DNA of 64,000 bases from Candidatus Nanosynbacter sp. TM7-074. GTDB lineage: Bacteria > Patescibacteriota > Saccharimonadia > Saccharimonadales > Saccharimonadaceae. Position numbers and translations under genes: made by a program. Position 1 is the first letter of the stretch; every line of letters begins with the position of its first letter. Location: the NCBI RefSeq assembly GCF_041006295.1, contig NZ_CP158487.1:496001-560000 (forward strand), read 5' to 3'. Positions 1 to 11,503 of the stretch are shown here, piece after piece. The notes beneath the pieces are model-generated. The model made no database searches. It was not told the origin of the DNA and worked only from the letters and a program-made list of their open reading frames with translations.

Positions 1-580
1 TGTACTCTGCCACCGGATCGCTGCCGTAAGTAGTAATGTTAGGATTTGTCAGAAAGCTCGCAAAACGCCCATCAATATCATCACGATTAATCATCGCCAT
101 ACGCGAATAGTTAGCCAAGGAAATCATCTCGTTCGCCACCTCTTCCAAAGAGTGTTCAACCTGCATACGGCCATTTGTCACAGATGTCACAACCGTAATA
201 TCAGGCATCATATAATCTTTAAACCATAAATTATAGCCAGGCTCTTTCGGGTTAAATTCCTGGACAATGATCTGAATATCCGGATTCTCAGCCTTAATTC
301 TTTTCTTTACCGCCCTTATTACCTTCCACCATTTGAATAAGCCTTTTTCTGGCATCCTAATGCCTATCATCTGCAGCAAAACATCGGCTTTTGTTTTTGG
401 CTCATCAGTGCGGAGTTGGATATCAAATTGCCGAGATAAAACCGTACCAATAGCAATTTTTGCACTAGCTTTCCCAGCACTACCCGTTACCGCCACCAAT
501 CTAACTTCTGGGTGTGCTGCAAAAAACTCCCGCACTAGTTCTGCTAGTTTTTCTTCCCTCTTTTTTGAAACCGTAACCAT
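1..580 (-). CDS. Mur-ligase-like protein, 5' part only
   Basis: The first 193 codons are visible; the gene runs off the left edge. After about 28 residues comes VAVTGSAGKASAK, which has the place and shape of the Mur ligase P-loop (usually GTNGKT/GSxGKT). Then follow PDITVVTSV and a MurF-like stretch ending in NRDD (compare E-S/L-A...N.DD of Mur ligases). Mur ligases add amino acids to UDP-MurNAc peptides using ATP in the cytoplasm. The residue after the P-loop lysine is Ala38 where Thr or Ser normally binds Mg2+, so activity is uncertain. ATG at 580 is preceded by TGGTATGAT ending 6 bases upstream, suggesting a leaderless start. Family call fairly sure; exact member not. Confidence 0.7.
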   Translation of the reverse strand, partial: MVTVSKKREEKLAELVREFFAAHPEVRLVAVTGSAGKASAKIAIGTVLSRQFDIQLRTDEPKTKADVLLQMIGIRMPEKGLFKWWKVIRAVKKRIKAENPDIQIIVQEFNPKEPGYNLWFKDYMMPDITVVTSVTNGRMQVEHSLEEVANEMISLANYSRMAMINRDDIDGRFASFLTNPNITTYGSDPVAEY

Positions 581-667
581 AACTATATCATACCATAAGC
601 ATCATAGAAGAGCTGCTACGCGCCCACCCGGGGCATTTTGAAGATGTGTTTGTCTTTCAATTGGCAA

Positions 668-726
668 GCATAGGAGATGCCCCTATGCGTACCAGCTCAC
701 TTGTGATTATGCACCAATTATCACAA
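668..726. other. two adjacent perfect stem-loops in the intergenic gap
   Basis: GCATAGG (668-674) pairs with CCTATGC (682-688), and TTGTGAT (701-707) pairs with ATCACAA (720-726). No U-tract follows on either strand, so they are not classic terminators. They lie between the broken rdgB and the Mur-ligase-like gene; apart from an open plus-strand frame (585-873), nothing else was recognised in the gap. Confidence 0.4.
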
Positions 727-756
727 AAACACAAGCGTTATTTAAAAATACTTCAG

Positions 757-1332
757 TCAAAAAATGCTCGCCTCATTAGTAAGCCAATTGCCAAACTTTT
801 GCCAATGCTGAAAATGAGAAGGGTTAATCTCCGCGCCGTCATGACGGAGTGCAAACTCTTCAGCAATTGTTAACCCGCCGCTATCCTCCATTGATACAAC
901 CTGATTCATTGATGTTCCTTCGCCGCGCGGCTCGTTTATAAACACGCCAGTTTGATCAGATATAAACAGCTTTAATTGCTCGCCATCAAAGTACGCCACA
1001 ACGTCATGCAATATAATTCTCCGATCATTTTTATTTTTCATCAAAGCCAAAAATCTTCAGCCGTAAACCAGCCGACAACATCTTTCATATAACCGCCCGG
1101 AGCCGCCGAGTGCTGGAATTTCCCAACTACTATCGTTAACGACAACCGGCTGTCCCACCTTTTCATACGCCGTCTTAACCTTCGCTTCGGTAACCCTCAA
1201 CGGATCATGATGCTGGGTTTCATCAATGTCAATTTGCAGCGGTTCAACAACAATACCACAATCTTTCAGAACCGATCCAGCCTCTTCAATCTTACGCGGA
1301 TTACTCGTAACAAATTTTATTTTCTTTGCCAT
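757..1332 (-). pseudogene. rdgB: RdgB/HAM1 non-canonical purine NTP pyrophosphatase, interrupted
   Basis: RdgB hydrolyses ITP, dITP and XTP to monophosphates, keeping deaminated purines out of nucleic acids. The first 75 codons (1332 down to about 1107) carry SNPRKIEEA and VVNDSSWEIPALGG, the N-terminal HAM1 motifs. The family continues FPGGYMKDVVGWFTAEDFLAL, but here the frame is lost at 1106 (expected TTCCCGGG reads TCCGGG) and regained at about 1041 (T6 reads T5), with a TGA between. The rest, ending NWLTNEASIF, is the normal HAM1 C-terminus. The net loss is three bases in two steps, both in short homopolymer runs. ATG at 1332 follows TGCTACAAT by 6 bases. Either a real pseudogene or two sequence errors. 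Confidence 0.85.
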
Positions 1333-1378
1333 ATTGCTATTGTAGCACGTCAGTATTTTTAGACTCAGCTGATTAAGT

Positions 1379-1783
1379 CTACTTTAATTCTTCGCGATAC
1401 TTCTCTGGCTGAGCGCGGAAGATCTCCACCCATTTACTATCATCAGCCAGATCATGATATTTAATGTAATGTCGCTTGTCAAAGCCGCCCTTATCCTGCT
1501 TTTTACGCGCCATTTCTTCATGAACTTGCTCTATAGAAAAGCCAAAATCTTGGCGCAGTGTATCAACTACTTCTTGCAAATCAGCCAACTCTTTGAGCGA
1601 TTCATCACGCTGATTATCGTCCAGCGGAATTTCGTCCGCCTCCTCGTGAACCTTGCGGAGCAACTCGCGGCGAAATTCTTGCTTGTTTAGCTCGCGGTAC
1701 TCCGTATGTAAAACTTCTTCACCATCCAGACACTTTTTCACGACTTTGTCGCGAACTAGTTTTTGTAAATAAAATCGAATCAT
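1379..1783 (-). CDS. MazG-like (all-alpha) nucleoside triphosphate pyrophosphohydrolase
   Basis: The 134-residue protein begins with the LVRDKV motif and has EEADEI followed by ESLKELADLQEVVDTL, the acidic Mg2+-binding helices of the all-alpha NTP-PPase superfamily (COG4997-like house-cleaning enzymes). It probably hydrolyses abnormal NTPs to NMP plus pyrophosphate in the cytoplasm; the substrate cannot be read. It lies 12 bases after ligA on the same strand with AAGGAG seven bases before ATG, so it is an operon gene with a normal ribosome site. It neighbours the broken house-cleaning gene rdgB and could partly cover for its loss (inference). It ends in TAG. Confidence 0.8.
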   Translation of the reverse strand: MIRFYLQKLVRDKVVKKCLDGEEVLHTEYRELNKQEFRRELLRKVHEEADEIPLDDNQRDESLKELADLQEVVDTLRQDFGFSIEQVHEEMARKKQDKGGFDKRHYIKYHDLADDSKWVEIFRAQPEKYREELK

Positions 1784-1795
1784 GCTTATTTCTCC

Positions 1796-4880
<3,085 letters not shown>

Positions 4881-4882
4881 AA

Positions 4883-5758
4883 TTACATCTTTGTTGCGTT
4901 ATTTCTCAATCTAGTAATTCGATCTTCTAGTGGCGGGTGGGTGCTGAATAATTTTGAAAAAAAACCAGGCTTAAGAGGGTTGTTCATAAATAGGTTAGCG
5001 GTTGAAGAACTCTGTTTTTGCATTGGACGACCAAATTGACGTAATTTTTCTAGAGCACTTGCTAAACCCTCAGTATCGCGCGTCAACAATACACCAGAAG
5101 CGTCAGCCAAGTATTCTCTTTGCCGGCTAACTGCTAATTGCGTAATCGTCGCCAAAATTGGTGCCAGGATAACCACCACTAGACCGAGAGCATAAACTAT
5201 TGGGTTAACCTCCCTATCCCTATCATCGCTATAAAACATCATCCTTAGCGCCAAGTCCGCAAATAAACCAATCGCGCTAACCAACCCAAACGCAATCATA
5301 CTGACACGAATATCGTAATTACGCACATGACTCATCTCGTGCGCCATCACCGCCTCCAGTTCGCGCTTATCCATAATTTCCAGCAGCCCAGTAGTCGCAC
5401 CAACAATTGCATGATTCGGATCGCGACCAGTCGCAAAAGCATTTGGAGCTGGATCGTCGATAATATAAACTTTCGGCATCGGCATGCCAGAAGCGATAGA
5501 CAGATTTTCCACCACTTGCCAAAGTTCAGGAGCGTCATTTTTACTAATTTCCTGAGCACCAGTCATCATCATAGACAACTTGTCAGCTATAAAATATTGC
5601 AGCCAAGCATACAATATCGCACATATGAAAATGATAAGCGCCAGTGAATAGCTATCAGTCGCCGCGCCAATAAACAAACCGATGACTCCAATAATTATCA
5701 CAAACACAGACATAATTAATATTGTGTTGCGTTTATTTTGAGAAACTGCGTTATACAT
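4883..5758 (-). CDS. htpX: HtpX-type M48 membrane zinc protease
   Basis: HtpX degrades misfolded membrane proteins. The 291-residue protein has two N-terminal membrane spans (residues about 15-55), the zinc motif HEMSH (His140, Glu141, His144), two more spans (about 155-175, 190-215) and the downstream REYLADASG that supplies the third zinc ligand. TTATAATTAAATT precedes ATG: the -10 box ends 6 bases from the start, so the mRNA is probably leaderless. It follows lemA, a pairing common in bacteria, but a terminator lies between them. Confidence 0.95.
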   Translation of the reverse strand: MYNAVSQNKRNTILIMSVFVIIIGVIGLFIGAATDSYSLALIIFICAILYAWLQYFIADKLSMMMTGAQEISKNDAPELWQVVENLSIASGMPMPKVYIIDDPAPNAFATGRDPNHAIVGATTGLLEIMDKRELEAVMAHEMSHVRNYDIRVSMIAFGLVSAIGLFADLALRMMFYSDDRDREVNPIVYALGLVVVILAPILATITQLAVSRQREYLADASGVLLTRDTEGLASALEKLRQFGRPMQKQSSSTANLFMNNPLKPGFFSKLFSTHPPLEDRITRLRNNATKM

Positions 5759-5773
5759 AATTTAATTATAACA

Positions 5774-5805
5774 AAAACCGCCCACTTTCGACAGCGAGCG
5801 GTTTT
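5774..5805 (-). terminator. intrinsic terminator after lemA
   Basis: On the minus strand AAAACCGC and GCGGTTTT form a long stem (continuing with G-U pairs through TCGC/GTGG), followed by TTTTTG. It sits 15 bases after the lemA stop and just before the htpX promoter. Confidence 0.75.
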
Positions 5806-5820
5806 GATTTTTGGCTTAAA

Positions 5821-6390
5821 TTAGAACTTTACTTCTACTGGGTTTTCAACACTTGCTCGATCTTCAACATCGAAGAATTCCTTAGCCTGGAATCCGAACA
5901 TTCCCGCAACAATGTTTGCTGGAAAGGTCTGAATCTTAGTGTTTAAATCACGTACTCCGCCGTTATAGAATCGACGAGCGGCTTGAATTTTATCTTCAGT
6001 ATCAACCAGTTCCTGCTGCAATTGCAAGAAGTTTTGATTAGCTTTCAGCTCAGGATAAGCCTCAGCAACTGCAAACAAGCTCTTCAAAGCACCTTCCATC
6101 ATGCTCTCAGCCTTAGCGGTGTCTGTTACACCTTGAGCATTCATTATTGCTGAACGAGCTTCAGTTACTTTTTCAAATACCTCTTTTTCATGTGTAGCAT
6201 AGCCCTTGACTGAATTGACCAAATTTGGAATTAGGTCAGTTCGGCGCTTCAGCTGCACAGTGATATCACTCCACGCTTCTTCAACACGATTACGCAGCGT
6301 TACCAGACCATTATATGAACCGATAACAAACATAATTATCATGCCCAATAAAGCCACAATAACTATAAGCACAATTGCTAATACACTCAT
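5821..6390 (-). CDS. lemA: LemA family protein
   Basis: LemA proteins are membrane-anchored, mostly helical proteins of uncertain role, often next to HtpX or TPM-domain genes. The 189 residues hold one N-terminal span (residues 3-25), then NRVEEAWSDITVQLKRRTDLIPNL split as the family signature NRVEEAWS and DLIPNLV, and the conserved tail ARRFYNGGVRDLN and FPANIVAGMFGF. Length is normal. The start ATG has GGATAATAAGG close upstream. Confidence 0.95.
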   Translation of the reverse strand: MSVLAIVLIVIVALLGMIIMFVIGSYNGLVTLRNRVEEAWSDITVQLKRRTDLIPNLVNSVKGYATHEKEVFEKVTEARSAIMNAQGVTDTAKAESMMEGALKSLFAVAEAYPELKANQNFLQLQQELVDTEDKIQAARRFYNGGVRDLNTKIQTFPANIVAGMFGFQAKEFFDVEDRASVENPVEVKF

Positions 6391-6431
6391 TTACCTTATT
6401 ATCCTTTCTATTAAACTTTCCTTTACAGTTT

Positions 6432-6517
6432 TGGTGCGCAAGGCGGGAATCGAACCCGCACGACTTTTGGTCAAGGGATTTTAAGTCCCTCGCGTCTACC
6501 AATTCCGCCACTCGCGC
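6432..6517 (-). tRNA. tRNA-Leu (anticodon TAA)
   Basis: An 86-base cloverleaf with 7-bp acceptor GCGCGAG/CTTGCGC (one G-U), long variable arm as in tRNA-Leu, anticodon TAA in the loop CTTAAAA, T-arm GGTTCGATTCC, and an encoded CCA end. Confidence 0.95.
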
Positions 6518-6576
6518 GTATATATCTACAAGCCAGACATTTACACATCTGGCACTGCCTATATTATACTATATTT

Positions 6577-7158
6577 ATGAAGCAAATTGTAATAATTCAC
6601 GGCGGTTCAAGCTTTAATAGCTACGAAAACTACTTAAATCACCTCAAGTCCAGTCAACTTCACTACGAAAGACTACTTTGGTCGCAAAAATGGCGCGATT
6701 GGCTGGCGCAGGAAATCGTCGACGCTGATGTGTTGTTGCCGGATTTCCCCAATAAGCAAAACGCCAGCTACGCTGAGTGGAAGATATACTTCAAAAAACT
6801 ACTACCACTGCTTGGCGATGACGTTCAATTGGTTGGATATAGTCTGGGTGCAATGTTTTTGGCGAAATACTTGCATGAATCACCACTTCATACGCCAGTC
6901 CGACGACTGGTGCTAGTATCGCCGTGCTATGACGACGAATCGGTTGAGGATTTGGGTAGCTTTCAGGTAGAAAGTGCAGCTGGATTAGAAAAATCAGCAG
7001 AAGAAATTCACCTATTCCATAGTAAAGATGACCCAGCTGTACCCTTCACTGAGCTTGCCAAATTTCAGCAAGACTTACCAACCGCTAAGTTACATATTTT
7101 TGAAGACCGCAATCACTTCTTCCAGCCGACATTCCCTGAACTAAAAGAATTATTATAA
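6577..7158 (+). CDS. RBBP9/YdeN-like serine hydrolase
   Basis: A small cytoplasmic alpha/beta hydrolase of 193 residues. It starts IVIIHGG, has the nucleophile elbow GYSLG (Ser89), an acidic residue in SKDDP (about 151-152) and the catalytic-type His in DRNHF (His180). The substrate is unknown; RBBP9-like enzymes are serine hydrolases with poorly defined natural substrates. TATACT ends 6 bases before ATG. It lies alone on the plus strand between tRNA genes. A distant relative lies at 11504-12109. Confidence 0.85.
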   Translation: MKQIVIIHGGSSFNSYENYLNHLKSSQLHYERLLWSQKWRDWLAQEIVDADVLLPDFPNKQNASYAEWKIYFKKLLPLLGDDVQLVGYSLGAMFLAKYLHESPLHTPVRRLVLVSPCYDDESVEDLGSFQVESAAGLEKSAEEIHLFHSKDDPAVPFTELAKFQQDLPTAKLHIFEDRNHFFQPTFPELKELL

Positions 7159-7195
7159 CAAAAATAGCCCTAAGATTAGAGCTATCGATGATTTC

Positions 7196-7269
7196 TGGAG
7201 GCACGTACGAGAGTCGAACTCGTCTAAAAGGTTTTGCAGACCTCTGCGTAACCGCTCCGCCAACGCGCC
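7196..7269 (-). tRNA. tRNA-Cys (anticodon GCA)
   Basis: 74 bases; acceptor GGCGCGT pairs with ACGTGCC (one G-U), anticodon GCA in CTGCAAA, T-loop TTCGACT, encoded CCA. Confidence 0.93.
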
Positions 7270-7281
7270 GTTCGGTATGCT

Positions 7282-7368
7282 TGGTGCGAGCGAGAAGACT
7301 TGAACTTCCACGAACCTAAGTTCACTAGCCCCTCAAGCTAGCGCGTCTACCAATTCCGCCACGCCCGC
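7282..7368 (-). tRNA. tRNA-Leu (anticodon GAG)
   Basis: 87 bases; acceptor GCGGGCG pairs with CGCTCGC, anticodon stem CTAGC/GCTAG around loop TTGAGGG, long variable arm, encoded CCA. Lies 12 bases from tRNA-Cys and may share its transcript. Confidence 0.93.
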
Positions 7369-7393
7369 ACGACTGTCATTATTATAACCGAAA

Positions 7394-9184
7394 TTAAGGC
7401 GTTTTGTAAACGGATTGTTTCTCTGTCGCCCAATATTGAACATCGACATACCTGTCAACCGGATTAACAACTTCTGTTTTTTCATCAAGTGCCTTAACGG
7501 AACGAATATGAATGTAGTCAAACTTTGGCTGATACAGAGCGATTGCTGGAGCGTCCGTCTTCCAAGTATTAGCAAACTTCTCATAACGATCAAACCGCTG
7601 CTTTAGCGATAATTTTGAACGACCACTCCCTAAAGCATCATCCGCCACGGCATTATTATAGTTAGAGAAATTCAATCCGTTATTTGTAGCTTGAGACGAG
7701 TGCCAATAGGCGTAAACATCTGGATCGCCACCCAGCGACAACTCGTAAATTAGCACATCAAAATTACGAGGTTGCAAAATTGTCTGAAGGATATTCTGAG
7801 AAGCGTCATTTGGATCAATCACCTTAACATCTACTTCTATATTTAGCTCATTACGCCATGCTTGAGCTAAATATTGAGCGGCCTTCTCGTAGTTATTATT
7901 TTTTAGAACAACCATGTTCAGTTTTAATTTGACATTTTCTTTCTGACGAGCGTTGTCGACAACCTTCCAGCCCTCAGCATCAAGCAAGGACTTCGCCTTT
8001 TTCGTGTCATAACCCAGCGACTGAGAGGCTTTACCTAGGAACTTGTTTAATATAGGACCAGACAACTCCTCTGTTGATAAAGACAAGGACTGGCGCAACT
8101 TACCAGTATCGACACTAAGAGCTAGGGCTTGACGAACGGACTTCGATTGTAAAAACTGACTATTATTGTTAAATAGCGCATAGACGCCATTATTCAAGGA
8201 GTGTGACTCTGCTGCATACATAGCCTTAACTTCTGCCGGCTGATCGTTATAAATCAATTCTGGCGTACCCGTAATCTCTCTGGTCCTTAGGCTTTTAACT
8301 ATGTCATCTTGATTTGGATAAACATATAGCTGGAATCGATCAAGCTTAGGAGTGCCTCCATAATAATAAATATTAGACTGTAAATACAAGACCTTCTTAC
8401 TGCCATCACTCGTAACATTCTGCAGCAGCCTAAACGCAAACGGGCCGCTAGAAATTGGCGCTTTGCTAAAATTATGTTCTCGTAAGTTCGACGGTTTAAC
8501 ATCTTTTAGAACATGCTCTGGAACAATTGGAAATGTCAACGCATGAACAAATGGCGAATAAGACGCGGGCAAAATAAATTTTACTGAGTCTTCAGAGACT
8601 TTTTCAAATTTAATTGAGCGCCAACCGGATATCTCAGCCCCCACTTCCGGATTAGCTAAAAGCTTTAGAGTGAAAATTACGTCGTTAATCGTCAGGTCAT
8701 GTCCATCTGACCACTTCAGATTTTTCTTTAGCTTAACTGTATATTCCGTTTCCTTATCATTAACCTTTACTCCGTCTGCCAGGTCGGTTTTTATATTGCC
8801 AGTCGAGTCATACCTATATAGGCTGGAAAATAGCAGTTTAGCGGCAGATTTTTCGGCGCTAGTTTTTGCAAAAATTGGGTTTAAGTTTTCCAGAGGACCT
8901 AATACACCCTCAGAATACGAACCGCCAGAAGCATATGTCATGGTCGTAAAAGAACTGCGCGAGACGTGCCATTGCACAGCACTAACGCCAATCATCACCA
9001 GAACCAAAACTACCCAAATAGACACACGACGTCTCACATTGGCAAGTCTATCTAAACGAGACATCACAAATTTATGTGCATGCCGCAAGCTGCCCTTTTC
9101 GATTTTACGCAGACGTTTATTGACGCCTTTACGAGAGACTTTTAGGCGCGCAAATCGGTTCCATGACGATTTGTCTGAACTCAA
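7394..9184 (-). CDS. membrane-anchored extracellular solute-binding protein, family 5 (peptide type)
   Basis: The 596-residue protein resembles DppA/OppA: LKKNLKWSDGHDLTINDVIF is the family-5 motif (shown here as KWSDGHDLTINDV), followed by SGPFAF and a C-terminal LIYELSLGGDPDVY. Such proteins bind peptides outside the membrane and hand them to an ABC permease. Instead of a lipobox it has a basic 55-residue cytoplasmic tail and one membrane span (about 54-72, WVVLVLVMIGVSAVQW), so it is anchored as a single-pass protein. No permease or ATPase genes lie beside it. It is 10 bases upstream of nothing else in its unit: secG ends 11 bases before it. Confidence 0.9.
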   Translation of the reverse strand: MSSDKSSWNRFARLKVSRKGVNKRLRKIEKGSLRHAHKFVMSRLDRLANVRRRVSIWVVLVLVMIGVSAVQWHVSRSSFTTMTYASGGSYSEGVLGPLENLNPIFAKTSAEKSAAKLLFSSLYRYDSTGNIKTDLADGVKVNDKETEYTVKLKKNLKWSDGHDLTINDVIFTLKLLANPEVGAEISGWRSIKFEKVSEDSVKFILPASYSPFVHALTFPIVPEHVLKDVKPSNLREHNFSKAPISSGPFAFRLLQNVTSDGSKKVLYLQSNIYYYGGTPKLDRFQLYVYPNQDDIVKSLRTREITGTPELIYNDQPAEVKAMYAAESHSLNNGVYALFNNNSQFLQSKSVRQALALSVDTGKLRQSLSLSTEELSGPILNKFLGKASQSLGYDTKKAKSLLDAEGWKVVDNARQKENVKLKLNMVVLKNNNYEKAAQYLAQAWRNELNIEVDVKVIDPNDASQNILQTILQPRNFDVLIYELSLGGDPDVYAYWHSSQATNNGLNFSNYNNAVADDALGSGRSKLSLKQRFDRYEKFANTWKTDAPAIALYQPKFDYIHIRSVKALDEKTEVVNPVDRYVDVQYWATEKQSVYKTP

Positions 9185-9194
9185 TTTTATTCTC

Positions 9195-9431
9195 CTATTT
9201 TTGCAATCCCGGCAAAATCATACTTGCCAAAATTGACAACACAAAAATCACCGCAAAAACTACGGTCACATCAAATAAGTTTTTATCAAAACCACGTCGA
9301 GTAGTGAATAGTTCGCCCGACGAGCCAAAACCAGCACCCAAACTTGCGCCTCGTTGCTGCAATAATATTGCAATAATCATCAGCACAGCCGATCCAAGCG
9401 TAACATACGGTAAAATTGTATCAATTGACAT
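9195..9431 (-). CDS. secG: SecG preprotein translocase subunit
   Basis: SecG is the small third subunit of the SecYEG export channel. The 78-residue protein has two membrane spans and between them the SecG pattern LLQQRGASLGAGFGSSGELF, here read as LLQQRGA then GAGFGSS and RRGFDKNL. I chose ATG at 9431 because AAGGAG lies just upstream; a longer reading starting at 9467 lacks such a site and runs into the previous gene. It overlaps the upstream membrane-protein gene by 11 bases. Confidence 0.92.
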   Translation of the reverse strand: MSIDTILPYVTLGSAVLMIIAILLQQRGASLGAGFGSSGELFTTRRGFDKNLFDVTVVFAVIFVLSILASMILPGLQK

Positions 9432-9807
9432 ATTGCTCCTTTTCTTCTCGCTGCAGAACCAGCGCACTACCTATAATATAGTTTACCAGACTCAGGATAA
9501 TTCCGGCAACAATTGAATGTGCAAATGTCATAGAAATTCCTGGCGCCAAGGCTAATGAAACATAAACCATAAATCCATTAACTACCAAAGTAAATAAGCC
9601 TAGGGTCAACAAAATTGCCGGTAGTGCCAAAATTGTAACAATAGGCTTTAATGTACTATTAACTAATGAAAATATAAGTCCCGCCATCATAAATGTCCAA
9701 GCGGAAGTTACCTCAGTATTACCATTACCAAGTAGTCGTACAGCCACCCAAATGCCAACTGAATTAAGAATCCATCGAAGTAAAAATGTCGCAAATTGTC
9801 TCTTCAT
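9421..9807 (-). CDS. four-span membrane protein (phage holin 4 superfamily, PF04020-like)
   Basis: The 128 residues form four hydrophobic spans with the family signature FSLVNSTLKPIVTILALP and GLFTLVVNGFMVY. Despite the family's name these are ordinary bacterial inner-membrane proteins of unknown function, not a sign of a phage. TATAAT ends 7 bases before ATG, suggesting a leaderless message that continues into secG. Confidence 0.85.
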   Translation of the reverse strand: MKRQFATFLLRWILNSVGIWVAVRLLGNGNTEVTSAWTFMMAGLIFSLVNSTLKPIVTILALPAILLTLGLFTLVVNGFMVYVSLALAPGISMTFAHSIVAGIILSLVNYIIGSALVLQREEKEQYVN

Positions 9808-9833
9808 TGGTCTTATTATATATAATTTATGCT

Positions 9834-11435
9834 TTATTGTCGATTAGTGCTGCTGCCTTCTAAAAACTGCTTTATAAGCTGCGCTTTTTGCCTACCAATT
9901 TCTGTCTCCAATTCTTCGCTGCTTGCCTCAAATATTTTCTTCATACTGCCAAATTTTCTCAGCAATTTGGCGCGGGTTTTTGGCCCGATTCCAGGAATTT
10001 CCTCCAGCTGGTTTTTCGTTTGCTGCTGGCGTTTGAGCGCGGTGTGGTAGCTCACCGCAAAGCGGTGCGACTCGTCGCGGATGCGCTGGAACAGTTTGAC
10101 GATGTCAGTTGTCGCGAGAACATTGTCTTCTACCTCAAGGTGCTTGTTATAATTCTGCTCAGTGCTAGCTCGTAAGTTTTTTGAATGCGAACCGGCGTTA
10201 CGCTGGCTTGGGTGTAAATTCACCACATAAACATCACCATCTTCCTGAATAGCGATGTCCGCCCGCGGCTGCAACCGCATTTGCTCTATGAACGCCGTAT
10301 CAATTTGCGAACCAGTCTTGTGCACTAATAATTCTTCCTCGCGCTTGGCGATACTAACGATCGGCACGGTGACGCCACGCTCATCACGTGCTTTAATGGC
10401 CGCCGCTAGCTGGCCTTTGCCGCCATCAATCAGCAGCAAATCAGGACGACCCCAGCTTTTCAGATGACGCTCACTCAGCCGGCGAAAAATCGTCTGATGG
10501 ATATTACCCGTGTCATCATTTTTCTCACTGACTTTGAATTTGCGGTACTCCGCCCGGTCACTAGCGCCATTGGTAAACACCACCATGCTAGAGACGACTT
10601 GCCGCCCGCTCATATGCGAAATGTCATAGCCCTCGATGCGCGCTGGAATACCTTTTAGTCCCAACAATTTTGCCAAATCAGCCAGCGCCTTGTCCTTAGA
10701 AATATCCAAAAACTCTTTGTCGCCAAAACAAACCCGCCGCTGCAATTCCTGCATGGCGCGCAGCTTATTGCGAAGATCCGCCGCCCGCTCAAAATCATGC
10801 AGTCCAGCCGCCGTTTTCATGTCGCGTTCCAGCTCAGCAGCGATAGCTTTACGATTACCTTTGATGTAGCTGATGAGCTTGCGCAAACTGGCTTTATAAG
10901 TATCTGACCCATCACTCAACCGCGGACTCAAACCCAAATCTTCATCCAATTTCGACTGCCCCGGTCGCCGTTGCCTAGTCAAATAGGGAAATATCCGCCG
11001 CAGATATCGCAAGGCTTTTTTTAAGGCAAAGCCATTATAGAACGGGCCAAAATATTCCGCACCATCATCCGCAGGATTGCGCGTAAAACTGACGGTCGGC
11101 CACTCGCTTTTCATGTCGATTCGCACATACATCTGCGATTTATCATCGCGCAGCAGTACGTTGTAACGCGGCATATAACGTTTGACCATCTCGCTTTCCA
11201 AAAACAACGCATCAACTTCGCTCTCGGTCTCAATCCAATCGGTGTCAGCAATTTCCACCACCAACGCCATAGTTTTATTATCCCGCCCACGCGAATCCTG
11301 AAAATACTGACGCACGCGGTTTCTCAGCACCGCCGCCTTTCCCACATAAATAATCTCGCCGCTGGCTGACTTATGAAAATAAACACCGGGGCTGCGCGGT
11401 AGAGTTTTGAGCTTTTGCTGCAACTGTTTATTCAC
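9834..11435 (-). CDS. uvrC: UvrC excinuclease subunit
   Basis: UvrC makes both incisions around DNA damage once UvrA and UvrB have marked it. The 533 residues run: GIY-YIG nuclease (SPGVYFHK and IIYVGKA, residues 15-45), UVR motif (about 205-240), RNase H-like C-terminal nuclease (EGYDISHMSG, LLIDGGKGQL) and a terminal helix-hairpin-helix pair (LEEIPGIGPKTRAKLL). It is somewhat shorter than the usual 580-620. The start is GTG at 11435, with TATAAT ending 7 bases before it. uvrA is also in this window; uvrB is not. Confidence 0.96.
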   Translation of the reverse strand: MNKQLQQKLKTLPRSPGVYFHKSASGEIIYVGKAAVLRNRVRQYFQDSRGRDNKTMALVVEIADTDWIETESEVDALFLESEMVKRYMPRYNVLLRDDKSQMYVRIDMKSEWPTVSFTRNPADDGAEYFGPFYNGFALKKALRYLRRIFPYLTRQRRPGQSKLDEDLGLSPRLSDGSDTYKASLRKLISYIKGNRKAIAAELERDMKTAAGLHDFERAADLRNKLRAMQELQRRVCFGDKEFLDISKDKALADLAKLLGLKGIPARIEGYDISHMSGRQVVSSMVVFTNGASDRAEYRKFKVSEKNDDTGNIHQTIFRRLSERHLKSWGRPDLLLIDGGKGQLAAAIKARDERGVTVPIVSIAKREEELLVHKTGSQIDTAFIEQMRLQPRADIAIQEDGDVYVVNLHPSQRNAGSHSKNLRASTEQNYNKHLEVEDNVLATTDIVKLFQRIRDESHRFAVSYHTALKRQQQTKNQLEEIPGIGPKTRAKLLRKFGSMKKIFEASSEELETEIGRQKAQLIKQFLEGSSTNRQ

Positions 11436-11503
11436 AAGTACTATTATATCTTATATCAAGCAACTAGGATGTCGATTATGTCAGCCGACCTCTTCTTCTA
11501 TAG

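Noticed and set aside
585-873. Plus-strand protein gene antisense to rdgB
   Set aside because: Its second half is the shadow of the conserved HAM1 C-terminus and it has no ribosome site; kept only as a low-rank observation.
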